NCBI RefSeq assembly: GCF_014638995.1
Contig: NZ_BMFR01000003.1
Location: 186,001 to 250,000 of the forward strand
DNA from: Virgibacillus oceani
Lineage (GTDB): Bacteria; Bacillota; Bacilli; Bacillales; Amphibacillaceae
Direction: 5' to 3'
DNA length: 64,000 bases
Made by a program: the position numbers and the translations under genes. Below, one piece after another: positions 45,611 to 54,498 of this stretch. The notes beneath the pieces were generated by a model, which was not told where the DNA came from, searched no databases, and was given only the letters and a program-made list of their open reading frames with translations. The first letter of the stretch is position 1. Each line of letters opens with the position of its first letter.

Positions 45611-46306
45611 TTATTCCCCTTGTTTTCCACCTTTACTGTCTGGTACATCTGCTTCATATTTTACATCGATACCTGCTAGATCATAGAATTCCTTCTTTAA
45701 TGCGTTATAATCAGTTGTTGATGCATTAAATTTATCATTAGCATCCAATACCTTTTGATAGCTTTCATTTATATTAGAAATATGATCAGTTAACTTCTCT
45801 TGCTTCATGTCTTTATCCTGAAGCATGGTATACAGTTCCTTCTCCAGCTTTAATGAGTTATTGTACGCATTATTGAGTTTCTCATATGCTTCGTAACGAT
45901 TCATCATAACATCATACATTTCATTTGCTTTCTTCCTGACCTTATCTTCCTCCAGATCAGCAATCAGCTCTTTAATTTCTTGGAATTCCTCTTTAGAAGC
46001 ATCGATACTTTCTTTTTCAAGCTTTATTTTATCCGTTCGTTTTTCAATTGATTCAATTGCCTGCTTTGAAAGCTGTTTTATTTTATCAAATTCATCCATA
46101 CCAAGATCAATTATCTGACTATACAATTGCTGCTCTTCTTTTTCCAATTCAACAATAGAATCCTGTTGTTTCTCAAAAGCATCTTCCAGTGTAACTGCCT
46201 TCTCCAAGTGATCATAAATTTCGTCTTTCGTTGATGCACCTGTACAAGCAGATAATAGTATGATGCATAATATAGCCAGAATTACGATTGCTTTTTTTCG
46301 AATCAC
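45611..46306 (-). CDS. ykyA: YkyA-family putative lipoprotein
   Basis: A 231-residue lipoprotein: signal peptide with lipobox LLSAC (Cys about 21), then an almost entirely helical, strongly charged domain (about 30-215) likely forming coiled coils (KEEFQEIKELIADLEEDKVRKK). YkyA is just upstream of the pdh genes in B. subtilis; its role is unknown. GTG start at 46306 follows GGAGGA. A long palindromic terminator follows. Confidence 0.85.
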   Translation of the reverse strand: MIRKKAIVILAILCIILLSACTGASTKDEIYDHLEKAVTLEDAFEKQQDSIVELEKEEQQLYSQIIDLGMDEFDKIKQLSKQAIESIEKRTDKIKLEKESIDASKEEFQEIKELIADLEEDKVRKKANEMYDVMMNRYEAYEKLNNAYNNSLKLEKELYTMLQDKDMKQEKLTDHISNINESYQKVLDANDKFNASTTDYNALKKEFYDLAGIDVKYEADVPDSKGGKQGE

Positions 46307-46353
46307 TTGATCTTCCTCCTTCGTTCATTGCTGCGATTGTAAAGATATTTAAT

Positions 46354-46386
46354 ATGTAACAATATAACATATGTGAAATGTTACAT
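46354..46386. promoter_or_regulatory. Inverted repeat between ykyA and def
   Basis: ATGTAACA (46354-46361) and TGTTACAT (46379-46386), perfect 8-bp arms with a 17-base spacer, in the divergent promoter region. It may be an operator, or chance; I know no regulator for this sequence. Confidence 0.35.
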
Positions 46387-46526
46387 GCTCTCGCACAATA
46401 GATTAGCTTGTCCTATATCAATTTTATGAATTAATAGGATTAAATATGATAAAATCATTGAATGGAACATATGAAATCGCTTATGATAAATTATTAGTAA
46501 CCATGCACAGATGAGGAGTGGAATAC

Positions 46527-47078
46527 GTGTTAACAATGAAGGATATTGTTCGTGAAGGACATGCGTCATTACGCACAGTTGCTGAAGACGTGAGCCTTCC
46601 ACCAACAGATGAAGAGAAAACGCTATTACAGGATATGCTTGAATTCTTAAAAAATAGCCAGGATGATAACATCGCCTGTGAATATGATCTTAGACCTGGT
46701 GTAGGATTAGCTGCGCCCCAGCTAGGTATTAATAAACGAATGGCAGCAGTTCATTTTGAGGATTTTAAAGGTAAACACTATTCTTACGGATTAATCAATC
46801 CTCGTATTGTCAGCCATTCCGTTGAAAAAGCTTACTTATCCGGCGGTGAAGGCTGTCTGTCGGTAGATCGGAATGTTGAAGGATATGTTCCGCGCTATGC
46901 ACGTATTACGGTTAAAGCAACTGACATAGATGGCAATGACCTGAAACTGCGTCTGCGTGATTATGCTGCTATAGTCTTTCAACATGAAATCGATCATCTG
47001 AATGGGGTTATGTTTTATGATCACATTCATAATGACAATCCGTTTCACATACCAGAAAATGCAAAGGCAATAGAATGA
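46527..47078 (+). CDS. def: Peptide deformylase
   Basis: Removes the N-formyl group from nascent proteins; metal-dependent cytosolic enzyme of 183 residues, YkrB type. The three motifs are visible: GVGLAAPQ (about residue 58), EGCLSV (about 108) and HEIDHLNG (about 152; HExDH). I chose GTG at 46527, giving a protein starting [12 protein letters not shown] like B. subtilis YkrB, with GAGGAG eight bases upstream. B. subtilis has a second deformylase gene (defA) elsewhere. Confidence 0.95.
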   Translation: MLTMKDIVREGHASLRTVAEDVSLPPTDEEKTLLQDMLEFLKNSQDDNIACEYDLRPGVGLAAPQLGINKRMAAVHFEDFKGKHYSYGLINPRIVSHSVEKAYLSGGEGCLSVDRNVEGYVPRYARITVKATDIDGNDLKLRLRDYAAIVFQHEIDHLNGVMFYDHIHNDNPFHIPENAKAIE

Positions 47079-47090
47079 ACCTTATTTAAA

Positions 47091-47330
47091 GAAGCTGGGA
47101 CATAACTAAATTGTTTAATCCAAAGCCGAACATTTCACCATACTACAGAAGGAAATACACGGAGACTCCGGCAGGATGAAAAGCCTAGGTGAGACTACGT
47201 AGAGCGATAGCTCAGAGTAGGCTCAGGGGCAGCCCGCGGAAAGCGTAGTGTATTTCCGCAGCGGTATGTATGCACCAACTATGTTCGGATTTTATTTTGG
47301 TTAAAACACTTTTGTACCAGGCTGTTTCTT
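47091..47330. repeat. Composite intergenic repeat, 47-kb copy
   Basis: Nested inverted repeat. Outer arms AAGCTGGGACATAAC and (right side) CTTTTGTACCAGGCT, next CCGAACAT/ATGTTCGG, then GGAAATACAC/GTGTATTTCC, then the inner CGGAGACTCCGGCAG / CGCGGAAAGCG repeat. Same inner family as 37.33 and 54.20 kb but with different outer arms. No gene inside. Lies between convergent def and ykrA, so it may fold as a terminator. Confidence 0.88.
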
Positions 47331-47331
47331 A

Positions 47332-48105
47332 TTAGATTAAATGCAAATGCTTTAGTGCTTTGTAAATACCTTCTTCACCAACATCGGCTGTTACATAGTC
47401 AGCAATTTTTTTCAATTCGTGTACAGCATTTCCCATTGCAATACCTGTACCAATTTCCTCTATCATTTCTATATCGTTCAATCCATCCCCAAATGCATAC
47501 GTATCATTAACTTTTAATCCGCTAGCTTCAATTAGCTTTTGAACACCAATTGCTTTTGAACCACCATCTGGCATGATATCACAAGATAAATCGTGCCAAC
47601 GAAGGAATCGGAAACTTGTGTGTACGTTTTGAAAGGCTTTTTCCGCATCGCGCTCACAAAACAAAAGTGCTTGATAGATAGATCTATCGTCATAAAATTC
47701 AGGGTCTACATCAGGATAGTTGAATTTCAAGCTATCAAAGCTTTCTTTAATATATTTACTGTCCCCTTGTGATGCACGCATTTCTTCAGCACCCATAAAT
47801 ATCATCGGATAGTCACCAGCTAATGAAGCATTATACAGACGTTTCAATTCTTCTTGCCCTAAAGGGTTATCATACACTAATTGCCCTTCAAATACGACAT
47901 ACTGCCCATTGAAACTTACAAACGACTCAATACCAAGCTCTTTTCGAATATTTTCAAACATATATGGCGCCCGACCAGTAGCAATAGCAACATAAACACC
48001 ATTTTCCTTCAGCTGTTGTATAGCAACCTTTGTTGATAAAGGAATTTTTTTATCAAAATCAACCAACGTTCCATCAATATCAAAAAAGACAATTTTTTTA
48101 TCCAT
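47332..48105 (-). CDS. ykrA: HAD-superfamily Cof-type phosphatase, YkrA
   Basis: A 257-residue haloacid-dehalogenase phosphatase with a C2 cap (Cof/YkrA subfamily). Catalytic motif I is FFDIDGTLVDF (DxDGT, residues 7-17), motif II is the ATGR segment IATGRAPYMF, motif III/IV is FGDGLNDIEM (about 208). Substrate unknown; related enzymes act on sugar phosphates or FMN. ATG at 48105 follows AAGGGG. Confidence 0.88.
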   Translation of the reverse strand: MDKKIVFFDIDGTLVDFDKKIPLSTKVAIQQLKENGVYVAIATGRAPYMFENIRKELGIESFVSFNGQYVVFEGQLVYDNPLGQEELKRLYNASLAGDYPMIFMGAEEMRASQGDSKYIKESFDSLKFNYPDVDPEFYDDRSIYQALLFCERDAEKAFQNVHTSFRFLRWHDLSCDIMPDGGSKAIGVQKLIEASGLKVNDTYAFGDGLNDIEMIEEIGTGIAMGNAVHELKKIADYVTADVGEEGIYKALKHLHLI

Positions 48106-48451
48106 CTTTCAAACCCCTTTGTTTCATAAATTAACCATTATTTACGATACATTCACTTTTCACTGCGAACAGAAGAATAACACTGATTGATTTAAAAAAC
48201 ACGAAATGAAAAGCAATATATTAGGATGTACAAAAACAGTACTGCATAATAATCAGTTTCTCAGTAAAAAATATCCGTAAATGAAAAGTTTCAGCTAACA
48301 AGCATATATTATAGTAAAAATTAATCTTTTTTTACACAAATATAGTATTTTTATTTCAAAATTCCTCAAACAGTACTATACTATAAATAAGAGGGATTGG
48401 ATCGGTAGAACGTTTTTGCTTTTCTTACTATTTGAAAGGAGACGAAATACC
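48106..48451. other. Gene-free stretch upstream of the 31-residue peptide gene
   Basis: AT-rich; no gene, tRNA or obvious repeat. TACTATACTATAAATAAG at about 48372-48390 offers -10-like boxes, but I cannot pair one with a good -35. It must carry the promoters of ykrA (left) and of the peptide gene (right). Confidence 0.5.
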
Positions 48452-48547
48452 ATGTTAAAACGCCTAAAAGAAAAGCTGAAAAAACGCTGGAAGGATTTTT
48501 TAGGCCAAGGACGTGTACCAACTACTTGTAAAAAAGACTACCATTAA
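48452..48547 (+). CDS. Unrecognised 31-residue cationic amphipathic peptide
   Basis: A short gene with a strong ribosome site: GAAAGGAG followed by ATG at 48452. The peptide starts MLKRLKEKLKKRWKDFLG and ends RVPTTCKKDYH. The first 17 residues form a lysine/arginine-rich amphipathic helix; the rest has one cysteine and a conserved-looking end. Too short for usual gene finding. I do not recognise a family. It could be a small membrane-binding regulator, a spore-related peptide, or a chance frame; the ribosome site and clean stop (TAA) argue it is real. It stands alone, upstream of rpoY-rnjA by 266 bp. Confidence 0.6.
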   Translation: MLKRLKEKLKKRWKDFLGQGRVPTTCKKDYH

Positions 48548-48813
48548 TGTCACCAATCACACAGTAATTACGATATCATACGAAATTTAACCATGCTGCG
48601 GAATTGAAGGTATAGCGTAAGCGAATTATTGTCGGAAATAGAAATCCACTAATCGCTGAACGTTTAGCTGGAAAATTAAGTGATGATGACTGACGAGCGG
48701 AAATAGATAACTTACAATAGAGAAAAATTTCTTTCATACTAGCTGTTCGTTTTATCGTCAGCTCTATTCAGTAATCATTAAAAAAGAATAAAGAAGAAGT
48801 TAGGAGAGATGGA

Positions 48814-49023
48814 ATGATTTACAAAGTATTATATCAGGAGCTGAAACAAGAAATTCCTGTAAGAGAACGCACAAAAAGTCTCTATGTTGAGGCAGAATCC
48901 GAAAAAGAAGTACGAACCAAGCTATTAGATCGCAATCTTAATATCGAGTTTATCCAAGTGCTAGATGAGGCCCATTTAGCATACGAAAAACAATCTGAAC
49001 ATTTTATGCTGGAGTCTGTGTAA
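48814..49023 (+). CDS. rpoY: RNA polymerase epsilon subunit RpoY
   Basis: A 69-residue protein of DUF1447, the epsilon subunit of RNA polymerase in Firmicutes (YkzG), a small phage-Gp2-like-fold protein bound near the DNA channel. Core sequence: [20 protein letters not shown] and [21 protein letters not shown] at 48814 follows GGAGAG. It is 4 bp before rnjA, the fixed rpoY-rnjA pair. Confidence 0.95.
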   Translation: MIYKVLYQELKQEIPVRERTKSLYVEAESEKEVRTKLLDRNLNIEFIQVLDEAHLAYEKQSEHFMLESV

Positions 49024-49027
49024 TCTT

Positions 49028-50695
49028 ATGAAATTTGTAAAAAATGATCAGACAGCAGTTTTTGCACTAGGCGGTCTAGGGGAAATTGGAAAAAACACGT
49101 ATGGTGTGCAATTTCAAGATGAGATAATTTTAATCGATGCTGGAATTAAATTTCCGGAAGATGAATTGCTTGGCATTGATTATGTTATTCCTGATTATAC
49201 CTACCTGGTACAAAACCAAGATAAAATAAAAGGTTTAATTGTTACACATGGTCATGAAGATCATATAGGGGGCATCCCTTACCTTCTACGTGAAATTAAT
49301 GTACCAATATATGCTGGAAAACTCGCGATCGGATTAATCAGAAATAAATTAGACGAGCATGGTCTATTAAGAAACGCTAAATTAAATGTTATCGGAGAAG
49401 ATGATGTTATTAAATTCCGTAAAACATCTGTTGCCTTTTTCCGTACAACACACAGTATCCCGGATTCGTATGGTATCGTTGTCAAAACCCCTCCTGGGAA
49501 TATCGTTCATACTGGCGATTTTAAATTTGATTTTACTCCAGTTGGAGAGCCAGCAAATTTAACAAAGATGGCAGAAATAGGTAAAGAAGGCGTACTTTGC
49601 TTACTTTCCGACAGTACAAATAGTGAAGTGCCTGGATTTACAATGTCTGAACGTGTGGTTGGCGGCAGTATCAATGACATTTTCAGCAAAACGAATGGCA
49701 GAATTATTTTTGCAACTTTTGCTTCTAACATCTTTCGTTTACAGCAAGTAGTTGAAGCTGCAGTTAAATTTAATCGTAAAATTGCAGTTTTTGGCCGCAG
49801 TATGGAGTCTTCCATCACGATTGGACGAGAATTAGGTTACATTAATGCACCAAAGGAAACTTTTATTGATGCTAACCAAATTAATCGTCTCCCTGCACAA
49901 GAGGTAACCATTCTTTGTACTGGATCTCAAGGGGAACCGATGGCAGCTTTATCACGTATTGCAAATGGTACACATAGACAAATCCAAATTATCCCTGGTG
50001 ACACGGTTGTATTTTCTTCATCTCCAATCCCTGGAAATACAATCAGTGTCAGTCGCACAATTAATAAATTGTACCGTGCTGGCGCAGACGTCATTCACGG
50101 TAAACTTACTAATATTCATACGTCAGGCCATGGAAGTCAAGAGGAGCAGAAACTAATGCTGCGCTTGATTAATCCAAAGTACTTCATGCCTATCCATGGT
50201 GAATACCGCATGCAAAAGGAGCATACAAAGCTTGCTAAATTATGTGGTATAGATCCTGCAAATTCTTTTATAATGGATAATGGTGATGTACTGTCCTTGG
50301 GTAAAGACAACGCAACTATTGCCGGTAAAATTCCTTCTGGATCTGTCTATGTTGATGGCAGCGGTATTGGTGATATCGGAAATATTGTGTTACGTGACAG
50401 ACGTATACTATCTGAAGAAGGCCTAGTTATTGTTGTGGTAAGCATTAACATGAAAGAATTTAAAATTTCTGCGGGGCCAGATATTATTTCACGTGGATTT
50501 GTCTACATGAGAGAGTCAGAAGATCTGATTAATGAGGCACAAAAACTCGTTTCTGCACATTTAACGAAGGTTATGGATCGCAGAACAACACAATGGTCTG
50601 AAATTAAGAATGAAATTACAGATACAATTGCACCATTCCTCTATGAAAAAACAAAACGCAGACCAATGGTACTACCAATTATTATGGAAGTTTAA
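49028..50695 (+). CDS. rnjA: Ribonuclease J1
   Basis: 5'-to-3' exo- and endoribonuclease of 555 residues, metallo-beta-lactamase plus beta-CASP fold. Metal motif [12 protein letters not shown] (about residue 73-84), VHTGDFKFD (about 160) and the C-terminal [10 protein letters not shown] (about 390). Major mRNA-decay and rRNA-maturation enzyme in Firmicutes; SR1P and GapA act on it in B. subtilis. Ribosome site is weak: GGAG lies 13 bases before ATG 49028, so it may depend on coupling to rpoY, whose stop is 4 bp upstream. Confidence 0.97.
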   Translation: MKFVKNDQTAVFALGGLGEIGKNTYGVQFQDEIILIDAGIKFPEDELLGIDYVIPDYTYLVQNQDKIKGLIVTHGHEDHIGGIPYLLREINVPIYAGKLAIGLIRNKLDEHGLLRNAKLNVIGEDDVIKFRKTSVAFFRTTHSIPDSYGIVVKTPPGNIVHTGDFKFDFTPVGEPANLTKMAEIGKEGVLCLLSDSTNSEVPGFTMSERVVGGSINDIFSKTNGRIIFATFASNIFRLQQVVEAAVKFNRKIAVFGRSMESSITIGRELGYINAPKETFIDANQINRLPAQEVTILCTGSQGEPMAALSRIANGTHRQIQIIPGDTVVFSSSPIPGNTISVSRTINKLYRAGADVIHGKLTNIHTSGHGSQEEQKLMLRLINPKYFMPIHGEYRMQKEHTKLAKLCGIDPANSFIMDNGDVLSLGKDNATIAGKIPSGSVYVDGSGIGDIGNIVLRDRRILSEEGLVIVVVSINMKEFKISAGPDIISRGFVYMRESEDLINEAQKLVSAHLTKVMDRRTTQWSEIKNEITDTIAPFLYEKTKRRPMVLPIIMEV

Positions 50696-50865
50696 TTCAC
50701 AGGTTTGCGGCCAGGAGTCAATGACGCAAATTAGGTTCCATTGACAGTTGGCCTATCTTTCAAATTAATTGGGATGACATTATAATATAAGCATTAACAT
50801 AAACTATTTTATGATGATACTTATAAAACGATGTCATCCCTTATTCTATACTAGGAGTTGATTTC

Positions 50866-51063
50866 ATGCTTTGGCTTTATATTATCGTTCCAATTGCTGT
50901 CGTATTTGTTGTTGCACTCCTTTATGATCGTAATGCTAAAAGGAACGGACAATCATTTGATACATCGTATAACGGTACTAAGAATCAGCGTGAACAGAAT
51001 GTCCAGGCACAAAATGATACACAGCGAATGTATGAAAATAACGATTCGTTTTTCAATTATTAA
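50866..51063 (+). CDS. Unrecognised small membrane protein
   Basis: A 65-residue protein: one N-terminal span (about residues 2-20, LWLYIIVPIAVVFVVALLY) followed by a polar, Asn/Gln-rich cytoplasmic-type tail ending in SFFNY. ATG at 50866 follows AGGAG by nine bases. No family recognised. It stands alone between rnjA and the pyruvate-oxidase-like gene, in the same direction as rnjA. Confidence 0.7.
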   Translation: MLWLYIIVPIAVVFVVALLYDRNAKRNGQSFDTSYNGTKNQREQNVQAQNDTQRMYENNDSFFNY

Positions 51064-51315
51064 TATAAAACCCTTGATACGTCGTGCTTTGAAGATGGTT
51101 TAGATATATATAACCTTATTACACTACTTCACTATTTTCGGCATCACTAAATGCAGTGGACCTAAATCCACAGGTCAATTTTCCTCGTTATGAAGAATTG
51201 CAGTTGCAACCCCATTGTACTGTGGTTACTAATGTTTTTAGCGTGGCGAGTAATCGCAAACCCGAGCACAAATCCGAAACAACCTACCTTTTGAAAAATA
51301 AATATCAGCTTATCT

Positions 51316-53037
51316 TTACATTAACCTTCTAATTGATTCTTTCATATTTGGGAATTCCACTTTATTATTTGTGAAAAATGCTTTAATTAAATATTGACTA
51401 TACGTAATTGCTTGATCATATGTTATTTTCCCTGGTAATGGAGCCTGATCTTCTATTACTACATCAATAATGGTTGCTTTGTTTGATGTGAAAGCTTGTT
51501 TCATAACATTGGCCAGCTCTTCCTGTTTTTCAACCCGAAAACCATCCCCACCACATGCATCAGCAAATGCCGCAAAGTCAATCTCTCCTAAGTCTGTTTT
51601 GTAATGAAGATTACCCATTTCTTCTTGCTCGTATTTAATCATACCAAGTTTACTGTTATTTAAAATAATTAATTTAATCGGTAAATTATATTTAACTGCT
51701 GTAACGAAGTCTTGCATAACCATTGTAAAGCCGCCATCACCACAAATACCGACCACCTGTTTTTCTGGATACGCTAATTGAGATGCAATTGCTCCAGGTA
51801 ATCCAGAACCCATAGAAGCTAGTTTGCCGGAAATAAGAAATTTTTGATTCGTAAACGGGAAGAATCGTGTTGTCCATACTGTTACGTTTCCTACATCACA
51901 GGCTATAACAGCATCTTTCTCAACAACCGTTTCCAATTGATACATTACCTGTGGAGCTTGAATTGGATTAGTTTCTTCTTTTTTCTCCTTTTGCATTTGA
52001 ATATGCCATTTTCTCATTTTGCCCTGATATTTATTCAGAAATGAACGATCTGTCCTTTCCTTAAGTAGCGATGTGAGCATAGGTAGCATTTCATTGACAT
52101 CACCGCATAAACCGTTCGTAATTGGATAAATATTTCCGATCTTTTCAGCATTAATTTCCAATTGAATCGCCTTCGTATCCTGTGGCAAAAACTCACGATA
52201 TGGAAAAGAAGTACCGATTAAAAGCAATAAATCAGCTTCCATGATAGCTTGGTAGGCAGGTTTTGTGCCAATCTGACCATGCTGACCTAAATTTAACTCA
52301 TGATAATCTGGTAAAATTCCTTTACCTAACAGACTTAATACAACCGGGGCCTTAATCTGCTCTGCAAATTCAATAAGCTCACTTCTAGCGTCTTTTGCAC
52401 CTCTTCCAGCCAATATTACAGGTTTTTTTGCTTGATTGAGCAATTGAACTGCCTTTTGAATAGATTCCTGATCGGGGATCTTTGTTGGTTTGGTAAATCC
52501 CTGTGCAGTTAATTTTTTATTGTAATTCTGTTTAACAGCAAATAGATCATCAGGAACAATCAGTACAGCAACACCTTTTTCAGCATATGCAGTTCTGATA
52601 GCCATGTTTAACATATCAGGCAATTGTTCGGCAGACTCAGCACGCCTGTTAAATACAGAGACTTCTTCAAGTAATTTTTCTAGATTAATCTCTTGAAATG
52701 CATTTGTACCAACATTAGCTGACGTTACTTGGCCAACAATTGCCAGTACCGGTACTTCATCTTCCTTAGCATCATATAAACCATTTAATAAGTGAACTGC
52801 ACCCGGCCCTGCAATAGATAAACAAACACCAAGATTCCCAGTCAATTTTGCATAAGAGCTTGCCGCTAATGCTCCCACTTCCTCATGGCGAATTTGTATA
52901 AAATCTATATAATCCTTTACTTTTCTGAGGTCATCAACAAACTCATTAATTGAATCCCCAGGCATTCCATAAATATGCTCAACCCTCCAATCAATTAGAA
53001 GATCTGTAAGTATTTCTCCAGTTCGTTTTTCAAACAA
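51316..53037 (-). CDS. ydaP: Thiamine-diphosphate enzyme, pyruvate oxidase (YdaP/PoxB) type
   Basis: A 573-residue ThDP enzyme in the acetolactate synthase/pyruvate oxidase superfamily. N-terminal IRHEEVGALAASSYAK contains the catalytic Glu, central FAD/regulatory domain follows (about 190-330), and the C-terminal ThDP motif starts at GDGGFTMVMQDF (about 425) and ends in IILNN. Close in size to B. subtilis YdaP, a general-stress (sigma-B) protein. Likely pyruvate + O2 or quinone to acetate or acetyl phosphate; product not visible from sequence. I chose TTG at 53037 because AAGGGTG lies upstream; longer frame lacks it. Not in this place in B. subtilis. Confidence 0.85.
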   Translation of the reverse strand: MFEKRTGEILTDLLIDWRVEHIYGMPGDSINEFVDDLRKVKDYIDFIQIRHEEVGALAASSYAKLTGNLGVCLSIAGPGAVHLLNGLYDAKEDEVPVLAIVGQVTSANVGTNAFQEINLEKLLEEVSVFNRRAESAEQLPDMLNMAIRTAYAEKGVAVLIVPDDLFAVKQNYNKKLTAQGFTKPTKIPDQESIQKAVQLLNQAKKPVILAGRGAKDARSELIEFAEQIKAPVVLSLLGKGILPDYHELNLGQHGQIGTKPAYQAIMEADLLLLIGTSFPYREFLPQDTKAIQLEINAEKIGNIYPITNGLCGDVNEMLPMLTSLLKERTDRSFLNKYQGKMRKWHIQMQKEKKEETNPIQAPQVMYQLETVVEKDAVIACDVGNVTVWTTRFFPFTNQKFLISGKLASMGSGLPGAIASQLAYPEKQVVGICGDGGFTMVMQDFVTAVKYNLPIKLIILNNSKLGMIKYEQEEMGNLHYKTDLGEIDFAAFADACGGDGFRVEKQEELANVMKQAFTSNKATIIDVVIEDQAPLPGKITYDQAITYSQYLIKAFFTNNKVEFPNMKESIRRLM

Positions 53038-53100
53038 ATGTATACACACCCTTTCTTTCAATCACATTCTCATTATTCCATTACCTTTTATTCACAAAAA

Positions 53101-53125
53101 AAAACCTGTTTCCACAGGTTTTTAA
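53101..53125 (-). terminator. ktrC terminator
   Basis: Stem AAAACCTGT (53101-53109) / ACAGGTTTT (53114-53122) with a 4-base loop and T-run on the minus strand. Confidence 0.8.
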
Positions 53126-53131
53126 AAGCAT

Positions 53132-53800
53132 TTATTTATCCTCTACTACTAAATGTTTTTCAAATCGGGATATATCTTTATCTGCGCCGATGACTATTAA
53201 TATATCATCTTCCCTCAATGCATCATCTGCACTTGGAGACACATTAATATCCTTCCCTTGTTTAATCGCCACAACGTTACAACCGTAATTAGCTCGAATA
53301 TCCAAATCAATTAATGATTTTCCAACCATTTTTTCTCCTACTTTTACTTCAACAATACTATGATCATCAGATAATTCCAGATAATCAAGAATGTTATTTG
53401 AAATAATATTATGCGCAATCCGTTTACCCATATCCCGTTCTGGATGGACCACCTGATCTGCGCCAATTTTGTTTAAAATCTTTTCATGGTAATCATTTTG
53501 TGCTTTAACAGTAATTTTTTCAATGCCCAAGTCCGTTAAAACAACTGTTGTTAAAATGCTTGCCTGAATGTTATCTCCAATTGCTACAATTACATGATCA
53601 ATGTTTTTAATACCTAACTCCTTTAATGTTGCTTCATCGGTGGAATCTGCTATTACGGCATGCGATGCAATGTTTTTGAACTCGTTAACTTTATCTTCGT
53701 CATTATCAATTGCTAATACTTCCATACCTTCCATACTTAATTCACGGCAGATACTTCCACCAAATCGCCCTAATCCTATTACCGCAAATTCTCGTTTCAT
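53132..53800 (-). CDS. ktrC: Potassium uptake regulatory subunit KtrC (RCK protein)
   Basis: Cytosolic RCK gating ring that controls a Ktr K+ channel (partner KtrD), responding to ATP/ADP and cyclic di-AMP. 222 residues: RCK_N Rossmann domain (4-125) with IGLGRFGGSICREL (NAD/ATP-binding GxGxxG), and RCK_C domain (about 140-222; SIVEVKVGEKMVGKSLIDLDI). I chose ATG at 53800, with GGAGGAAAC upstream; the extended frame has no other site. Same size as B. subtilis KtrC (YkqB). No ktrD is in the window. Confidence 0.92.
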   Translation of the reverse strand: MKREFAVIGLGRFGGSICRELSMEGMEVLAIDNDEDKVNEFKNIASHAVIADSTDEATLKELGIKNIDHVIVAIGDNIQASILTTVVLTDLGIEKITVKAQNDYHEKILNKIGADQVVHPERDMGKRIAHNIISNNILDYLELSDDHSIVEVKVGEKMVGKSLIDLDIRANYGCNVVAIKQGKDINVSPSADDALREDDILIVIGADKDISRFEKHLVVEDK

Positions 53801-54004
53801 CCTGTTTCCTCCATGATCCAAATTACTTCTATATAGTCTACCATATTCTATTGGATAATTATATAACGATAAGGTCTACCCTATCAAATTAACTATACTA
53901 AGCATAAGGGGAACGATAATTACTCAAATGTTTGCTCAATAGGGAAATAGTTACGGCTAGAATGTTTAGAACGTACTTATTCAACAGCAGGATCTTAATA
54001 TAAA

Positions 54005-54030
54005 GTTGACGTAAACTGCGACGTAATATT
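54005..54030 (+). repeat. Short GTAAACTGCG motif, 54-kb left copy
   Basis: GTTGACGTAAACTGCGACG then TAATATT, matching 37275 almost base for base over 20 bases. Confidence 0.7.
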
Positions 54031-54195
54031 CTCGGGTCGCCGTCCGGAATCGCTCCGGGCTGGAAAAGTGTATGATAAGATATCAACTCTAGTTAGTGGT
54101 ATTATTATAACACTTGTATCACAGATGTTTTGCTTAATAATTCCTTTTATTTATGTAAAACAAAGTATCACGTAAATATGCATATGCACTTACTA

Positions 54196-54311
54196 GCAGC
54201 CCGTATACACGGAGACTCCTGTGGGAGATGAGGCATCGGTGAGACCCCGGAGCGCGTAAGCACGAGGAGGCTCATCAGCCGCCCACGGAAAGTGAAGTGT
54301 ATACGGGCTGC
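54196..54311 (+). repeat. Palindrome-bounded repeat, 116-bp copy
   Basis: Perfect 15-bp terminal inverted repeats GCAGCCCGTATACAC (54196-54210) and GTGTATACGGGCTGC (54297-54311). Inside: CGGAGACTCCTGTGGGAG, CGGTGAGACCCCGGAG, CGAGGAGGCTCATCAGC, CCACGGAAAGTGAAGTG. Similar repeats are, from memory, widespread in Bacillaceae genomes. No coding capacity. Confidence 0.88.
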
Positions 54312-54337
54312 GGAATCGAAGAGCATCGCAAAATGTA

Positions 54338-54360
54338 ATATTTACTTCGCAGTTTACGGA
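54338..54360 (-). repeat. Short GTAAACTGCG motif, 54-kb right copy
   Basis: On the minus strand TCCGTAAACTGCGAAG followed by TAAATATTACATTTT; opposed to the 54005 copy, so the 54196 repeat is framed by inverted motifs. Confidence 0.65.
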
Positions 54361-54393
54361 CAATTCGCTGTAGGGATTACGACTACCAAAAAG

Positions 54394-54445
54394 AAAAATC
54401 CGAACTAATTCAAATTCTAATGGAAGAATTCATAGTTCGGATTTC
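54394..54445 (-). repeat. Nested-hairpin repeat, copy 4
   Basis: AAAATCCGAACTA ... TAGTTCGGATTTCT with inner AATTCT/AGAATT stem; same orientation as the 37.47-kb copy. It lies just past the stop of the ABC exporter gene. Confidence 0.88.
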
Positions 54446-54498
54446 TCTTCGACTAAAATACTTTTACTTTTGTACCAGCTATTTCTATCAATTTAAAT

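Larger units (their letters stand above)
53801..54498. other. Gene-free stretch with composite intergenic repeat
   Basis: Longest gene-free stretch. From left: AT-rich ktrC promoter area; GTAAACTGCG motif (54005-54023); GC-rich short hairpin-like CGGGTCGCCGTCCGG; 116-bp repeat (54196-54311); reverse GTAAACTGCG motif (about 54341-54360); nested hairpin (54394-54445); CTTTTGTACCAGCT end (about 54466-54480). Same module order as 37.2-37.5 kb. No frame with a ribosome site. Confidence 0.75.

Noticed and set aside
47150-47260. Riboswitch or T-box leader
   Set aside because: The element lies between convergent gene ends, has no T-box sequence and recurs at unrelated sites.
48590-48720. Possible pseudogene remnant between the 31-residue peptide gene and rpoY
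   Set aside because: No frame or protein similarity visible; a short stretch (GCTGCGGAATTGAAG) resembles the flank of the 54-kb repeat, but it is too short to claim.
53898-54086. 62-codon frame between ktrC and the ABC gene
   Set aside because: Starts and ends inside repeats and AT-rich DNA, with no ribosome site.
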